A stretch of DNA of 64,000 nt, from positions 590,649 to 654,648 of the forward strand of contig NZ_KQ948427.1 in NCBI RefSeq assembly GCF_001514065.1. The letters run 5' to 3'. Numbering within the stretch: the first letter of the stretch is position 1; every line of letters starts with the position of its first letter. The translations under genes were made by a program, and so were the position numbers. The stretch is from Streptomyces antibioticus. GTDB lineage: Bacteria; Actinomycetota; Actinomycetes; Streptomycetales; Streptomycetaceae. Of this stretch, positions 26,000-37,448 are shown in pieces. A model generated the notes under the pieces. That model was not told the origin of the DNA. It searched no databases and worked only from the letters and a program-made list of their open reading frames with translations.

Positions 26000-26072
26000 C
26001 TGCCCGAAGCAGAACTCCCCCCACGCCCCTTCCCTGCGAAGTTTCGAAAAGATCCGAAAGGCGGTGGGAGCT

Positions 26073-27359
26073 GTGCGGCTCTCACGAAGAGGCCTGCTCC
26101 GCGCGGGCCTGGCCGGTACGGCCGCCACGGCGCTCGGCGGCCTGGCGTCCGGCTGTGCCGTTCCGACCGGCTCGACCGGCCGGAACATGGTCCTGTGGTA
26201 CTGGAGCGGCGGTCTGAGCGACACCGTCGTGAAGAACGCCAAGGCCCGCTACGACAGCTCGGTGAGCCTGGACGCCATCCAGATCGGCGGCCAGTACCGC
26301 TCCAAGCTGATCACCACGATCACCGGCCGCGCCCACATCCCCGACATCGCGGGGCTCAAGGGCGAGGACATGGCCGCGTACCTCCCCAACGCGGACCAGT
26401 TCATCGATCTGCGGACGCTGGGCGCGGAGAAGTACAAGGACCAGTACCTGTCCTGGAAGTGGGACCAGGGCATCGCCGACGACGGCACGATGGTCGGCTT
26501 CCCGATCGACTGCGGGCCGGTCGCGCACTACTACCAGTACGACGTCTTCCAGAAGGCGGGACTGCCGTACGAACCGGCGGACGTCTCCCGGGAGTTGAAC
26601 ACCTGGGAGAACTTCTTCGCCGCAGGTGAGCAGCTCAAGAAGCGGCTTCCGGGGACCATGCTCCTCACCGACGTCAACTCCGTCCTCGAGAACATCGTGG
26701 CGCAGGGCTCGAAGCGGTACGTCGACAAGGACCGCCACTTCATCGGCGACCAGGAGCATGTGCGCCGGGCGTGGGCGTTGGCCGTCGAGGCCAAGAAGCG
26801 CGGGATCGTCTCGGACCTGGTCAGCGGCACCCCGGACCAGCTGTCGGCCAAGCAGGACGGCAAGCTGCCGAGCGAACTGGGGGCCTCCTGGGCGGCCTTC
26901 GACATCAAGAACGGTGTGCCGAAGACCAAGGGCAGGTACCGGGTCGCCGACATGCCGGTGCGGCCCGCCAACAACGGCGGCTCGTTCCTGTCGATCACCA
27001 AGGAGTGCCGGGAGCCCGAGCAGGCCTTCCAGATCATCACCTGGATGCTCAACGCACCGAACCAGGCACAGGGTTACGTCGACGCGGGCCTCTTCCCCTC
27101 CACACCCGCCTCGTACGGCCTGAAGCAGATGCAGGAGCCGGACGAGTTCTTCGGCGGCCAGGTCACCACCGACATCTTCGGGCCCGCCGCGCAGAAGATC
27201 GCGGTCGCCTACAACAGCCCGTTCGACGTCGCTCTCGGGCAGCCCATCAAGGACGAGATCAAGAACGTCGGCGTCCTCGGCAAGGACCCCAAGAAGGCCT
27301 GGAGTGACGCCATGAGCAAGTGCCGTCGCATCGCGAAGCACCTGGGGGTGAGCTACTGA
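26073..27359 (+). CDS. Sugar ABC transporter substrate-binding protein, Tat lipoprotein
   Basis: 428 residues. The leader has a twin-arginine motif (RLSRRGLLRAG) and a lipobox (LASGC), so it is probably exported folded and lipidated. The mature part opens with NMVLWYWSGGL and follows the SBP_bac_1 pattern, with VGFPIDCGPVAHYYQYDVF in the cleft region. GTG 26073 is used; GTG 26064 is an alternative and neither has an ideal ribosome site. The stop TGA shares its last base with the ATG of the first permease. It should deliver the oligosaccharide to the two permeases downstream. Confidence 0.9.
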   Translation: MRLSRRGLLRAGLAGTAATALGGLASGCAVPTGSTGRNMVLWYWSGGLSDTVVKNAKARYDSSVSLDAIQIGGQYRSKLITTITGRAHIPDIAGLKGEDMAAYLPNADQFIDLRTLGAEKYKDQYLSWKWDQGIADDGTMVGFPIDCGPVAHYYQYDVFQKAGLPYEPADVSRELNTWENFFAAGEQLKKRLPGTMLLTDVNSVLENIVAQGSKRYVDKDRHFIGDQEHVRRAWALAVEAKKRGIVSDLVSGTPDQLSAKQDGKLPSELGASWAAFDIKNGVPKTKGRYRVADMPVRPANNGGSFLSITKECREPEQAFQIITWMLNAPNQAQGYVDAGLFPSTPASYGLKQMQEPDEFFGGQVTTDIFGPAAQKIAVAYNSPFDVALGQPIKDEIKNVGVLGKDPKKAWSDAMSKCRRIAKHLGVSY

Positions 27360-28309
27360 TGGCCGTCCTCGAACAGACCCCGCCGGCGGTGGTGCAGCCG
27401 TCAACGACCAAGCCCATCAGCGGCTTTCGCAAGTACTGGCACCTCTACGCCGCCATCTCCCCCTTCTACCTGATCTTCCTCGCCTTCGGCCTCTTCCCGG
27501 TCGGCTTCTCGCTCTACCTCTCCTTCCACCGCTGGGACGGCCTCGGCTCGATGGAGTGGGCCGGGCTCTCGCAGTACCAGTACCTGCTGAGCGACAGCGA
27601 CTTCTGGAACTCGATCGGCAACACGATCATCATCTGGGCGCTGGCCACCTTCCCCATGATCTTCCTGGCGATGGTCACGGCCGTGATGCTCAACTCGGCG
27701 GTCCGGTTCAAGGGCCTGTACCGCGTCGCCTACTTCCTCCCCAACGTCACCTCGGTCGTCGCCATCGCGATCGTCTTCGGCTCGATCTTCTCCACCAACA
27801 ACGGCGTCGTGAACGCCGTCCTGCACGGCTTCGGGATCGACCAGGTGGCCTGGCTGAACACGCCCTGGGGCATCAAGGTCACCATCGCCGCGCTGATGAC
27901 CTGGCAGTGGACCGGCTACAACGCGATCATCTTCCTCGCCGGGCTCCAGACCATCCCGAGCGACCTGTACGAGGCCGCCCGCATGGACGGCGCCGGTCCG
28001 ATCCAGACCTTCTTCCGGATCACGCTGCCGCTGCTGCGGCCGACGCTGCTCTTCGTCCTGGTCGTCTCGACGGTCACCGGCCTCCAGAGCTTCTCCGAAC
28101 CGCAGGTGCTGCTCCAGACCTCGTCCAACGACTCGACGTTCGCGGGCGGTCCGGGCCACTCCGGCCAGACGATGGTCCTCTACTTCTTCCAGCAGACCTT
28201 CGACAACAACGACTTCGGGTACGGCGCCGCCGTGGCGTGGGGCATCTTCCTGGTCGTCGTCCTCTTCTCGATCATCAACTGGCGCCTCGTGCAGCGCCGC
28301 GGCGACTAG
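27359..28309 (+). CDS. Carbohydrate ABC transporter permease (MalF type)
   Basis: 316 residues with about six membrane segments, the first at YAAISPFYLIFLAFGLFPVG, and the EAA loop DLYEAARMDGAGPIQTFFRI at about 205-225. The ATG at 27359 overlaps the TGA of the binding protein gene by one base; a start at 27320 would lie inside it. Twelve bases separate it from the second permease. CUT1 family, sugar specificity unknown. Confidence 0.92.
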   Translation: MAVLEQTPPAVVQPSTTKPISGFRKYWHLYAAISPFYLIFLAFGLFPVGFSLYLSFHRWDGLGSMEWAGLSQYQYLLSDSDFWNSIGNTIIIWALATFPMIFLAMVTAVMLNSAVRFKGLYRVAYFLPNVTSVVAIAIVFGSIFSTNNGVVNAVLHGFGIDQVAWLNTPWGIKVTIAALMTWQWTGYNAIIFLAGLQTIPSDLYEAARMDGAGPIQTFFRITLPLLRPTLLFVLVVSTVTGLQSFSEPQVLLQTSSNDSTFAGGPGHSGQTMVLYFFQQTFDNNDFGYGAAVAWGIFLVVVLFSIINWRLVQRRGD

Positions 28310-28321
28310 GAAGGGCCCACC

Positions 28322-29157
28322 ATGACATCCATCAAGGGGTCCCGCCGCAGAGGGATCGCGCTGCATCTCCCGCTGATCCTCGGCACGATCATCTCGGCCT
28401 TCCCGTTCTACTGGGCCGTGATCATGTCGACGCACAGCTCGACGGAGATCTTCTCCTACCCGCCGAAGCTGCTGCCGGGCACGCACTTCCTGGAGAACGT
28501 CCGCCATCTCTTCGACGCCGTCGACTTCTTCGGGTCGATGTGGAACTCGCTGCTGGTCGCGGTGTCCGTGACGTTCCTGGTCCTGCTCTTCGACTCGCTC
28601 GCGGCCTTCGTCTTCGCCAAGTTCGAGTTCCCCGGCAAGAACGTGCTGTTCGGGCTGCTGATGGTCATCTTCATGGTGCCGGCGCAGCTGTCCGTCATCC
28701 CGCAGTTCGTGATCATGGCGAAGATCGGCTGGATCGGCTCGATGACCGCGCTGATCGTGCCGGCCGCGGCCAACGCGTTCGGCATCTTCTGGATGCGCCA
28801 GTACATGAAGTCGGCCATCCACGACGAACTCCTCGACGCCTCCAAGCTGGACGGCGCGAACTTCCTGCGCCAGTACTGGCACGTGGCGCTGCCGGTGGTC
28901 CGCCCCGGTCTCGCCTTCCTCGGCATCTTCACGTTCATGGGCCAGTGGAACGACTTCGCCTGGCCCCTGATCGCCCTCACCAACCCCGACAACGTGACCT
29001 TGCAGGTCGCCCTGTCCCAGCTCAACGGCACCCACGGCACCACGGACTACGGCATCGTGATGACGGGCGCGCTGCTCGCCCTCATCCCGCTGCTGATCGT
29101 GTTCGCGGTCGGCGCCAAGCAGATCATCGGCGACCTCGCGAAGGGAGCCGTCCGCGG

Positions 29158-29161
<4 letters not shown>
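28322..29161 (+). CDS. Carbohydrate ABC transporter permease (MalG type)
   Basis: 279 residues. First helix HLPLILGTIISAFPFYWAVI, then a short extracellular region and further helices (VLFGLLMVIFMVPAQLSVIP). The EAA-like loop is ELLDASKLDGANFLRQYWHV. AGGAAGG precedes the ATG. Its TGA overlaps the ATG of the GH2 gene (ATGA), tying importer and beta-galactosidase together. As with the other importer in this window, no dedicated ATPase gene is present. Confidence 0.92.
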
Positions 29162-32109
<2,948 letters not shown>

Positions 32110-32169
32110 ACTCCCTCTCCCCTTCCAGGCCTTCCCTTTCCCAGGCCTGTCCCTTCTTACGGAGCACAC

Positions 32170-33993
32170 GTGTGCACTTTGCCTGAACACGGAGCCGAGC
32201 ATGCCCAGGCGGGCGCCGGACGGCGCAGCTTCCTGCGGGCCACCGCGCTGCTCGGCGCCGCCGCCACGGCCGGGGTCGCGCTGCCGACCGCGGCCGAGGC
32301 CGCCGCCGAGTCCCGCCGGCGACCGGACACCCACAGCCGCCGCTTCACGCTCGCCGTCATGCCCGACACGCAGTACCTCTTCGACGGACCGAGCATCGAC
32401 AAGGCACCCGTCGAGGCCTCCCTGCGCTACCTGCTGGAGCACGGGAAGGAAGAGAACCTCGTCTTCCTGTCCCACCTCGGCGACCTCACCCAGAACGGGG
32501 CGAGTGCCGAAGTCGCCGCGATCAGCGAGGCGTTCAGGCTGCTCGACCGGCGCGGGGTCGACTACAGCGTCCTCGCCGGCAACCACGACGTGAAGTCGTC
32601 GACCACCGACCAGCGCGGGGCGACGCCCTATCTGGACGCGTTCGGTCCCGACCGGTTCAAGGGGAAGCCCACGTTCGGCGGGGCCTCCGCCGACGGCTAC
32701 AACACCTTCCACCTTTTCCGGGCCGCGGGCCGTGAGTGGATGGTGCTGGCGCTGGACTGGCGGCTGTCGGACCAGGGTTACGCCTGGGCGAAGGACGTAC
32801 TGGCCGCCCATCCGAGGACTCCGGTCATCCTCACCACGCACGAGCTGGTCGTCGAGGACGACACCCTCTCCCCGTACGGGCAGCAGCTGTGGGACCGGCT
32901 GGTCGCGGACCACGACCAGATCTTCCTCACCCTCAACGGCCACTACTGGCCCGCCGCCCGCGCAACACGCAAGAACGCGGCGGGACATGACGTCCACCTT
33001 CATCTGACGAACTACCAGAACCGCTACTTCGGCGGCGCCGCGATGATCCGGCTCTACCGCTTCGACCTGGACCGGAACGTCATCGACGTCGAGACCGTGT
33101 CGCCGTGGATCCTGGGCCGGGCCGGGAAGGGGCTCAACGAGCTGGAGCGGCAGGAGATCGAACTCAGCGGCGACGCCGATCGGTTCACGGTGGACGTCGA
33201 CTTCGCCGAACGCTTCGCCGGCTTCGCTCCGGTGCCCGCTCGGCCGGCGCGTCCGGTGGCGCGGATGCTGATCCCGGGGACGGTGGCCTACTGGCGGTTC
33301 GACAGCGCGGTGACGGACAAGGTCCGTGACCTGTCCGGACGCGGCAACGACCTCGGGCTCGTCACGGTCGGCGGTGGCACCCTCGGCTGGTCCTCCGACC
33401 ACCATCCCGACCAGCCCGGCCACGGCAGCCTGGAGTTCCAGGGCTACAAGTCGCCGCTGAAGGGCGCGTATCTGCGCACGGTCGACGGAGCCCCGCTCAA
33501 CTCGGCGACTTTCAAGGCCGGTTACACCATCGAGGCGTTCTACCGCCTCCCCGCCGACTGGGACCCCGACCACCACGCCTGGTCCGGCATCGTCAGCCGT
33601 ACCGGCACGGGCGGCGCCGCCGGCAAGACCGGTGACGACCCCGACGAGCCGCTGGCCACGCTGTCCCTCTCCAACGACCGTGAGCCGCAGTGGGCGATGC
33701 GCCCGCTGAACCAGGAGGGCATCGCCACCAACTGGGGCCAGGAGACACCGCTGGAGACCTGGTGGCACCTCGCGATCGTCAACGACGGCCGGCACACCAC
33801 CCTCTACGTCGAGGGCTGCCCGGTCGTCCGCAATCCGAAGGCGGCCGCGATCGGCATCACGTCCGTCGGGCTGCCGTGGCTCCTCGGCGGCTACGAGTAC
33901 GGCGGGAAGATCGACCAGATCCTGCACGGCCGCCTCGGCGACGTCCGCATCGTCGAACGGGCCCTGCCCGTCACGTCCTTCATGAACCACTGA
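32170..33993 (+). CDS. Tat-exported calcineurin-like phosphoesterase with C-terminal LamG domain
   Basis: 607 residues. Twin-arginine leader (GRRSFLRATALLGAAATAG) with cleavage after about residue 50. The metallophosphoesterase domain (about 60-330) has VMPDTQYL, SHLGDLTQNG, LAGNHD, ILTTHELV and NGHYW, close to the set DxH...GD...GNHD...H...GHx; the first His position is replaced by Gln. The C-terminal part (about 370-605) is a concanavalin/LamG fold (AYWRFDS, GYTIEAFYRLP, WWHLAIVNDG), probably for glycan binding. GTG 32170 has GGAG five bases upstream. It follows the GH2 gene; phosphoester removal from an extracellular glycan is inferred. Confidence 0.87.
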   Translation: MCTLPEHGAEHAQAGAGRRSFLRATALLGAAATAGVALPTAAEAAAESRRRPDTHSRRFTLAVMPDTQYLFDGPSIDKAPVEASLRYLLEHGKEENLVFLSHLGDLTQNGASAEVAAISEAFRLLDRRGVDYSVLAGNHDVKSSTTDQRGATPYLDAFGPDRFKGKPTFGGASADGYNTFHLFRAAGREWMVLALDWRLSDQGYAWAKDVLAAHPRTPVILTTHELVVEDDTLSPYGQQLWDRLVADHDQIFLTLNGHYWPAARATRKNAAGHDVHLHLTNYQNRYFGGAAMIRLYRFDLDRNVIDVETVSPWILGRAGKGLNELERQEIELSGDADRFTVDVDFAERFAGFAPVPARPARPVARMLIPGTVAYWRFDSAVTDKVRDLSGRGNDLGLVTVGGGTLGWSSDHHPDQPGHGSLEFQGYKSPLKGAYLRTVDGAPLNSATFKAGYTIEAFYRLPADWDPDHHAWSGIVSRTGTGGAAGKTGDDPDEPLATLSLSNDREPQWAMRPLNQEGIATNWGQETPLETWWHLAIVNDGRHTTLYVEGCPVVRNPKAAAIGITSVGLPWLLGGYEYGGKIDQILHGRLGDVRIVERALPVTSFMNH

Positions 33994-34015
33994 CCCGTCG
34001 AGGATCACGATCACC

Positions 34016-35692
34016 ATGACCGAGCAGCAGCTGCCCTCCTGGGCCGACCCGGCCGTCTCCCCCACCGATCTCGACCCGCAGGGCCTGTCCAGGCGTGGAC
34101 TCCTGCGCCGCGCGGGCCTGTTCGGCGCCGCCTTCGCCCTCGGCGGAGCGGCCGTACCCGCCACGTCAGCCGCGGCCGCCGAACAGCGCCTCGGCGGCCA
34201 CGACCCCCATCTCGCCTACCTCGTCGGCGACCACCACGTCCACTCCGTGTACAGCCACGACGCCAAGTACACGTTCTCCCAGCAGGCGCAGGCGGCCGCC
34301 GAGTACGGCCTCGACTGGATGGTGTTCAACGAGCACTCCAACTTCGGCCACGCCAACTACGGGGCCAAGCTGGAGCACGCCGAGATCGTCAAGGCCCGTG
34401 CGGAGAACCCGCGTCAGCTGATCTTCCAGGGCCTGGAGTGGTACATCCCGGCCGCCGAGCACTGCACGATCTTCGCGGCGCCTGGCCCGCACGAGACCGA
34501 TCTGCTCACCCAGTTCGAGCTCGCCTACGACGGCAAGCTGCTCGGCTACACCGACGGCTCCGCGACCGGCACGGACACCGCCCGCAACGAGGCGCACGCC
34601 GTCAAGGCGATCAAGTGGCTTGCGGAGCAGCGCCGATCGGGATACGTCGACGACGTGCTCGTCCTCGCCAACCACCCCCTCCGGCTCGGCATCGACTCCC
34701 CGCACGAGATGCGCAACTGGCGGGACGCGGCCCCCGAGATCATGATCGGCATGGAGGGCGCGCCGGGCGCCCAGGGCGCGGCGATCCCCGGCTGGCGCGG
34801 CGCCACATCGATCCGCGGCGAGTACGAGAACAAGCCGTCGGCGCAGTCCTGGGCGGGCTACCCGGCGGACGCGTATCTGACGTACGGCGGCTTCGACTGG
34901 GCGACGGCGACGGTGGGCGGCCTGTGGGACGCGCTGCTCGCTGAGGGCCGTCTCTTCACGATCACCACCAACTCCGACAACCACCGCACGGTCTTCGACA
35001 CCTGGAAGAACGGCGACTGGCCCGCCGGGCAGAACTTCGACAACACCGGCAAGCTGCCCGACCCGGTGAACACCGACGTCGCGCAGCCCGGCAGCGACTT
35101 CTGGCCCGGCGAGTTCAGCCGCACCCACGTCGGCGTCACGCGCTACGGCTACCGCGCGGTGATGGCGGGCCTGCGCGCGGGCCGCGTCTGGCTGGACCAC
35201 GGCCATCTGCTCGACGGCCTCGACGTCCGCCTGAAGCGGGACTGCGACCCGGGCCGGGGTGTCACGCTCGGCGGCCGGCTGCGCGTCCGCAAGGGCGAGA
35301 GGATCAGCCTGCACGTGACGGTCACGACCGCCTCCCGCCCCAACCCGCAGGGAATCCTGCCGGAGTTGGCGCACGTGGACGTGATCCGGGGCGCGGTGCG
35401 CGGCCCGGTGGCCGACCGGGACTCCTGGCGGGCCCCCGACACCAAGGTCGTACAGACGAAGGACGTGAGCGGCCGCAAGGGGACGTACACCCTGCGCATC
35501 CCGCTGACCGCCGGGGACGAGTCCTTCTACGTCCGGCTGCGCGGCAGCGACGGCAACCGCCATGGTGCGGGCTACCTCGGTGCCGCCGTCGACCCCAACG
35601 GTCCGATCCCGCACCCGCCCGGGGACGGTGACCCGTGGGCGGATACGTGGTTCTATTCGAACCCCATCTTCGTCGACGTGGCGGGTGCCTGA
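34016..35692 (+). CDS. Tat-exported PHP-domain metallohydrolase
   Basis: 558 residues. Twin-arginine leader LSRRGLLRRAGLFGAAFALGG, cleavage near residue 53. The PHP domain begins with VGDHHVHSVYSHD (HxH metal motif), continues with VFNEHSNFGHANYG and QGLEWY, and later metal-ligand candidates include LANHPLR and TTNSDNH. PHP enzymes are metal-dependent phosphoesterases or related hydrolases. The C-terminal 130 residues form a beta-rich domain. Starts 22 bases after the calcineurin/LamG gene, so they likely act on the same extracellular substrate. Substrate unknown. Confidence 0.87.
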   Translation: MTEQQLPSWADPAVSPTDLDPQGLSRRGLLRRAGLFGAAFALGGAAVPATSAAAAEQRLGGHDPHLAYLVGDHHVHSVYSHDAKYTFSQQAQAAAEYGLDWMVFNEHSNFGHANYGAKLEHAEIVKARAENPRQLIFQGLEWYIPAAEHCTIFAAPGPHETDLLTQFELAYDGKLLGYTDGSATGTDTARNEAHAVKAIKWLAEQRRSGYVDDVLVLANHPLRLGIDSPHEMRNWRDAAPEIMIGMEGAPGAQGAAIPGWRGATSIRGEYENKPSAQSWAGYPADAYLTYGGFDWATATVGGLWDALLAEGRLFTITTNSDNHRTVFDTWKNGDWPAGQNFDNTGKLPDPVNTDVAQPGSDFWPGEFSRTHVGVTRYGYRAVMAGLRAGRVWLDHGHLLDGLDVRLKRDCDPGRGVTLGGRLRVRKGERISLHVTVTTASRPNPQGILPELAHVDVIRGAVRGPVADRDSWRAPDTKVVQTKDVSGRKGTYTLRIPLTAGDESFYVRLRGSDGNRHGAGYLGAAVDPNGPIPHPPGDGDPWADTWFYSNPIFVDVAGA

Positions 35693-36543
35693 TGAGACGT
35701 CATTTCACTGTCCTGGGCTGCTTATTGGGTGCCGCCGCACTCGGCGCGGGGCCGGCGTCGGCGACCGGGGAGCCCCATTGGGCCGAGACCGGTACGACGT
35801 ACACCGACACGCTGGGCGGCGGGCAGGGGATCGCCGCCCGGGCGGACGGCTCACTCCTGCACCGCGGACTGGCCGACATCCCGCTGTCCCTGCGCGTCAA
35901 GGGCTGGAACCACGTCGGCGACCCGGACATCGCGAACGGGTACGTCTTCGACGCCTACCAGGGCCCGGACACGGGCACGTCGAAGATGTTCGCGGTGACG
36001 ACGCCGGCCGGGAAGCGCTACGAGTACGTCCATCGCCTCAACCCCGGCGAGAAGATCAACAACTCCTTCGCGACCGTGTCACCGGACGGCCAGTGGCTGG
36101 TGTCGGGCGAATGGGGCGACCAGCACAGACTCCAGGTCTTCCCCACCCCCGTCCTCAACCCGGCCACCCCACCGACGGGCGGCGCACTGGCGGAGGCATG
36201 GCAGCTCACCCTCGACAAGCCGGTACGCGACATCCAGGGCTGCGACTTCGTGACGGACACCCGCCTGGTGTGCGCCTCGAACGACGCGACGGGCACCCTG
36301 TTCCCGGAGATCCGCCCCCTCCTCCAGGTCGACCTGCCCCGGAAACTGGACGGCCAGCCGATCACGGGCACGGTGAAGAGCCTGTTCGCCCTGCCGCAGC
36401 GCAGCATCTGCACGGACGGCACCTTCGAGGCGGAGGGCGTCGACTACGACACCCGCAGCGGCACGCTCCGAGCGGAGGTGATCCCGCCGGGCGTGTGCGC
36501 GGTGGCGACCGCCGTCTCCTCGTACCGGCAGGTCACAGGCTGA
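35692..36543 (+). CDS. Secreted protein of unknown function with a TTA codon
   Basis: 283 residues. A classic signal peptide (MRRHFTVLGCLLGAAALGAGPASA). The rest has short beta-type repeats (DGQWLVSGEWGDQHRLQVF, GCDFVTDTRLVCASND) that suggest a beta-propeller. Four Cys remain in the mature part, likely forming disulfides. The ATG shares a base with the stop of the PHP gene. Leucine 11 is encoded by TTA (35722-35724), rare in Streptomyces and read only by the bldA tRNA, so production should depend on development. I do not recognise a family. Confidence 0.82.
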   Translation: MRRHFTVLGCLLGAAALGAGPASATGEPHWAETGTTYTDTLGGGQGIAARADGSLLHRGLADIPLSLRVKGWNHVGDPDIANGYVFDAYQGPDTGTSKMFAVTTPAGKRYEYVHRLNPGEKINNSFATVSPDGQWLVSGEWGDQHRLQVFPTPVLNPATPPTGGALAEAWQLTLDKPVRDIQGCDFVTDTRLVCASNDATGTLFPEIRPLLQVDLPRKLDGQPITGTVKSLFALPQRSICTDGTFEAEGVDYDTRSGTLRAEVIPPGVCAVATAVSSYRQVTG

Positions 36544-36589
36544 TCGGAGCGAAGCACCGGCGGCCTCGCGAGCGGCCGGGAGAGGTACC

Positions 36590-37438
36590 GTGGGCCGCGT
36601 GACCACGGAAGAGTCGCTGCGGCCCCAGTCCCTCATGCTCACGTTCCTGGGCGACCAGGTGCTCGGGCGTGACGTCTGCGTGTACTCCGGCAGCGTCATC
36701 GACGTGTTCGCCCGCGTGGGCGTCGGCGAACAGGCGACCCGCTCCACCCTCACCCGCATGGTGAACCGCGGCCTGCTGCGCCGCCAGCGCGAGGGCCGCC
36801 GCATGTACTTCGGCCTGACCGAGCACTCGGAGGCGGTCCTGCGGGACGGTGAGCGCCGCATCTGGCAGACCGGCGCGGTGAACCGCCACTGGGACGGCAC
36901 CTGGACCCTCCTCGGCTTCTCCCTCCCCGAGTCCTGGCAACGCCAACGCCACGACCTGCGCTCCAAACTCACCTGGTCCGGCTTCGGCCCCCTGTTCAGC
37001 GGCCTGTGGATCGCCCCCGGCGAGGTCGACGTCGCGGACCTCGTGGGGGAACTGGGCCTGTCCGCCCACGTCAAGGTCTTCCGCGCGCACGCCGACGCGG
37101 GTATGGACATCGGCGCGATGATCGAGGAGACCTGGGAACTCCCCGAACTCGCCGACCGCTACGAGGCGTTCGTACGCCGCTGGCAGCCGTGGGAGACCCG
37201 GGCCCCGCAGGCCGACGAGGCGTTGGCGCAGCGGCTGCTGTTGCAGGCGGAGTGGCTGCGGGTGATCCGCCGCGATCCGCGCCTGCCGGTGAAGCATCTG
37301 CCGGACGACTGGCCGGCGGAGGAGGCGGAGAGGACGTTTCGCGGGGTGCATGAGCGGTTGACGCCGCTGGCACGGGAGGCGGCCGAGCGTCTGCTGGATC
37401 TGGTGCCCGTACGCGACGCCCCGCACGGGCAGAGCTGA
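36590..37438 (+). CDS. PaaX family transcriptional regulator
   Basis: 282 residues. N-terminal winged helix (SLMLTFLGDQVLGRDVCVYS and GEQATRSTLTRMVNRGLLRR), central PaaX domain (WDGTWTLLGFSLPESWQRQRH) and C-terminal PaaX_C helices. The family represses phenylacetate or related aromatic catabolism in response to aryl-CoA. The acyl-CoA ligase/MaoC/SDR operon 5 kb away is a possible target, now separated by the fxs pair. GTG 36590 has GGGAG seven bases upstream; GTG 36599 is an alternative. Convergent with fxsT, with 10 bases between them. Confidence 0.9.
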   Translation: MGRVTTEESLRPQSLMLTFLGDQVLGRDVCVYSGSVIDVFARVGVGEQATRSTLTRMVNRGLLRRQREGRRMYFGLTEHSEAVLRDGERRIWQTGAVNRHWDGTWTLLGFSLPESWQRQRHDLRSKLTWSGFGPLFSGLWIAPGEVDVADLVGELGLSAHVKVFRAHADAGMDIGAMIEETWELPELADRYEAFVRRWQPWETRAPQADEALAQRLLLQAEWLRVIRRDPRLPVKHLPDDWPAEEAERTFRGVHERLTPLAREAAERLLDLVPVRDAPHGQS

Positions 37439-37448
37439 TCAGGCTTCG

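Noticed and set aside
32110-32169. AGGCCT-containing repeats between GH2 and the calcineurin gene as a regulatory site
   Set aside because: Two short CCAGGCCT copies only; too short and without promoter elements.
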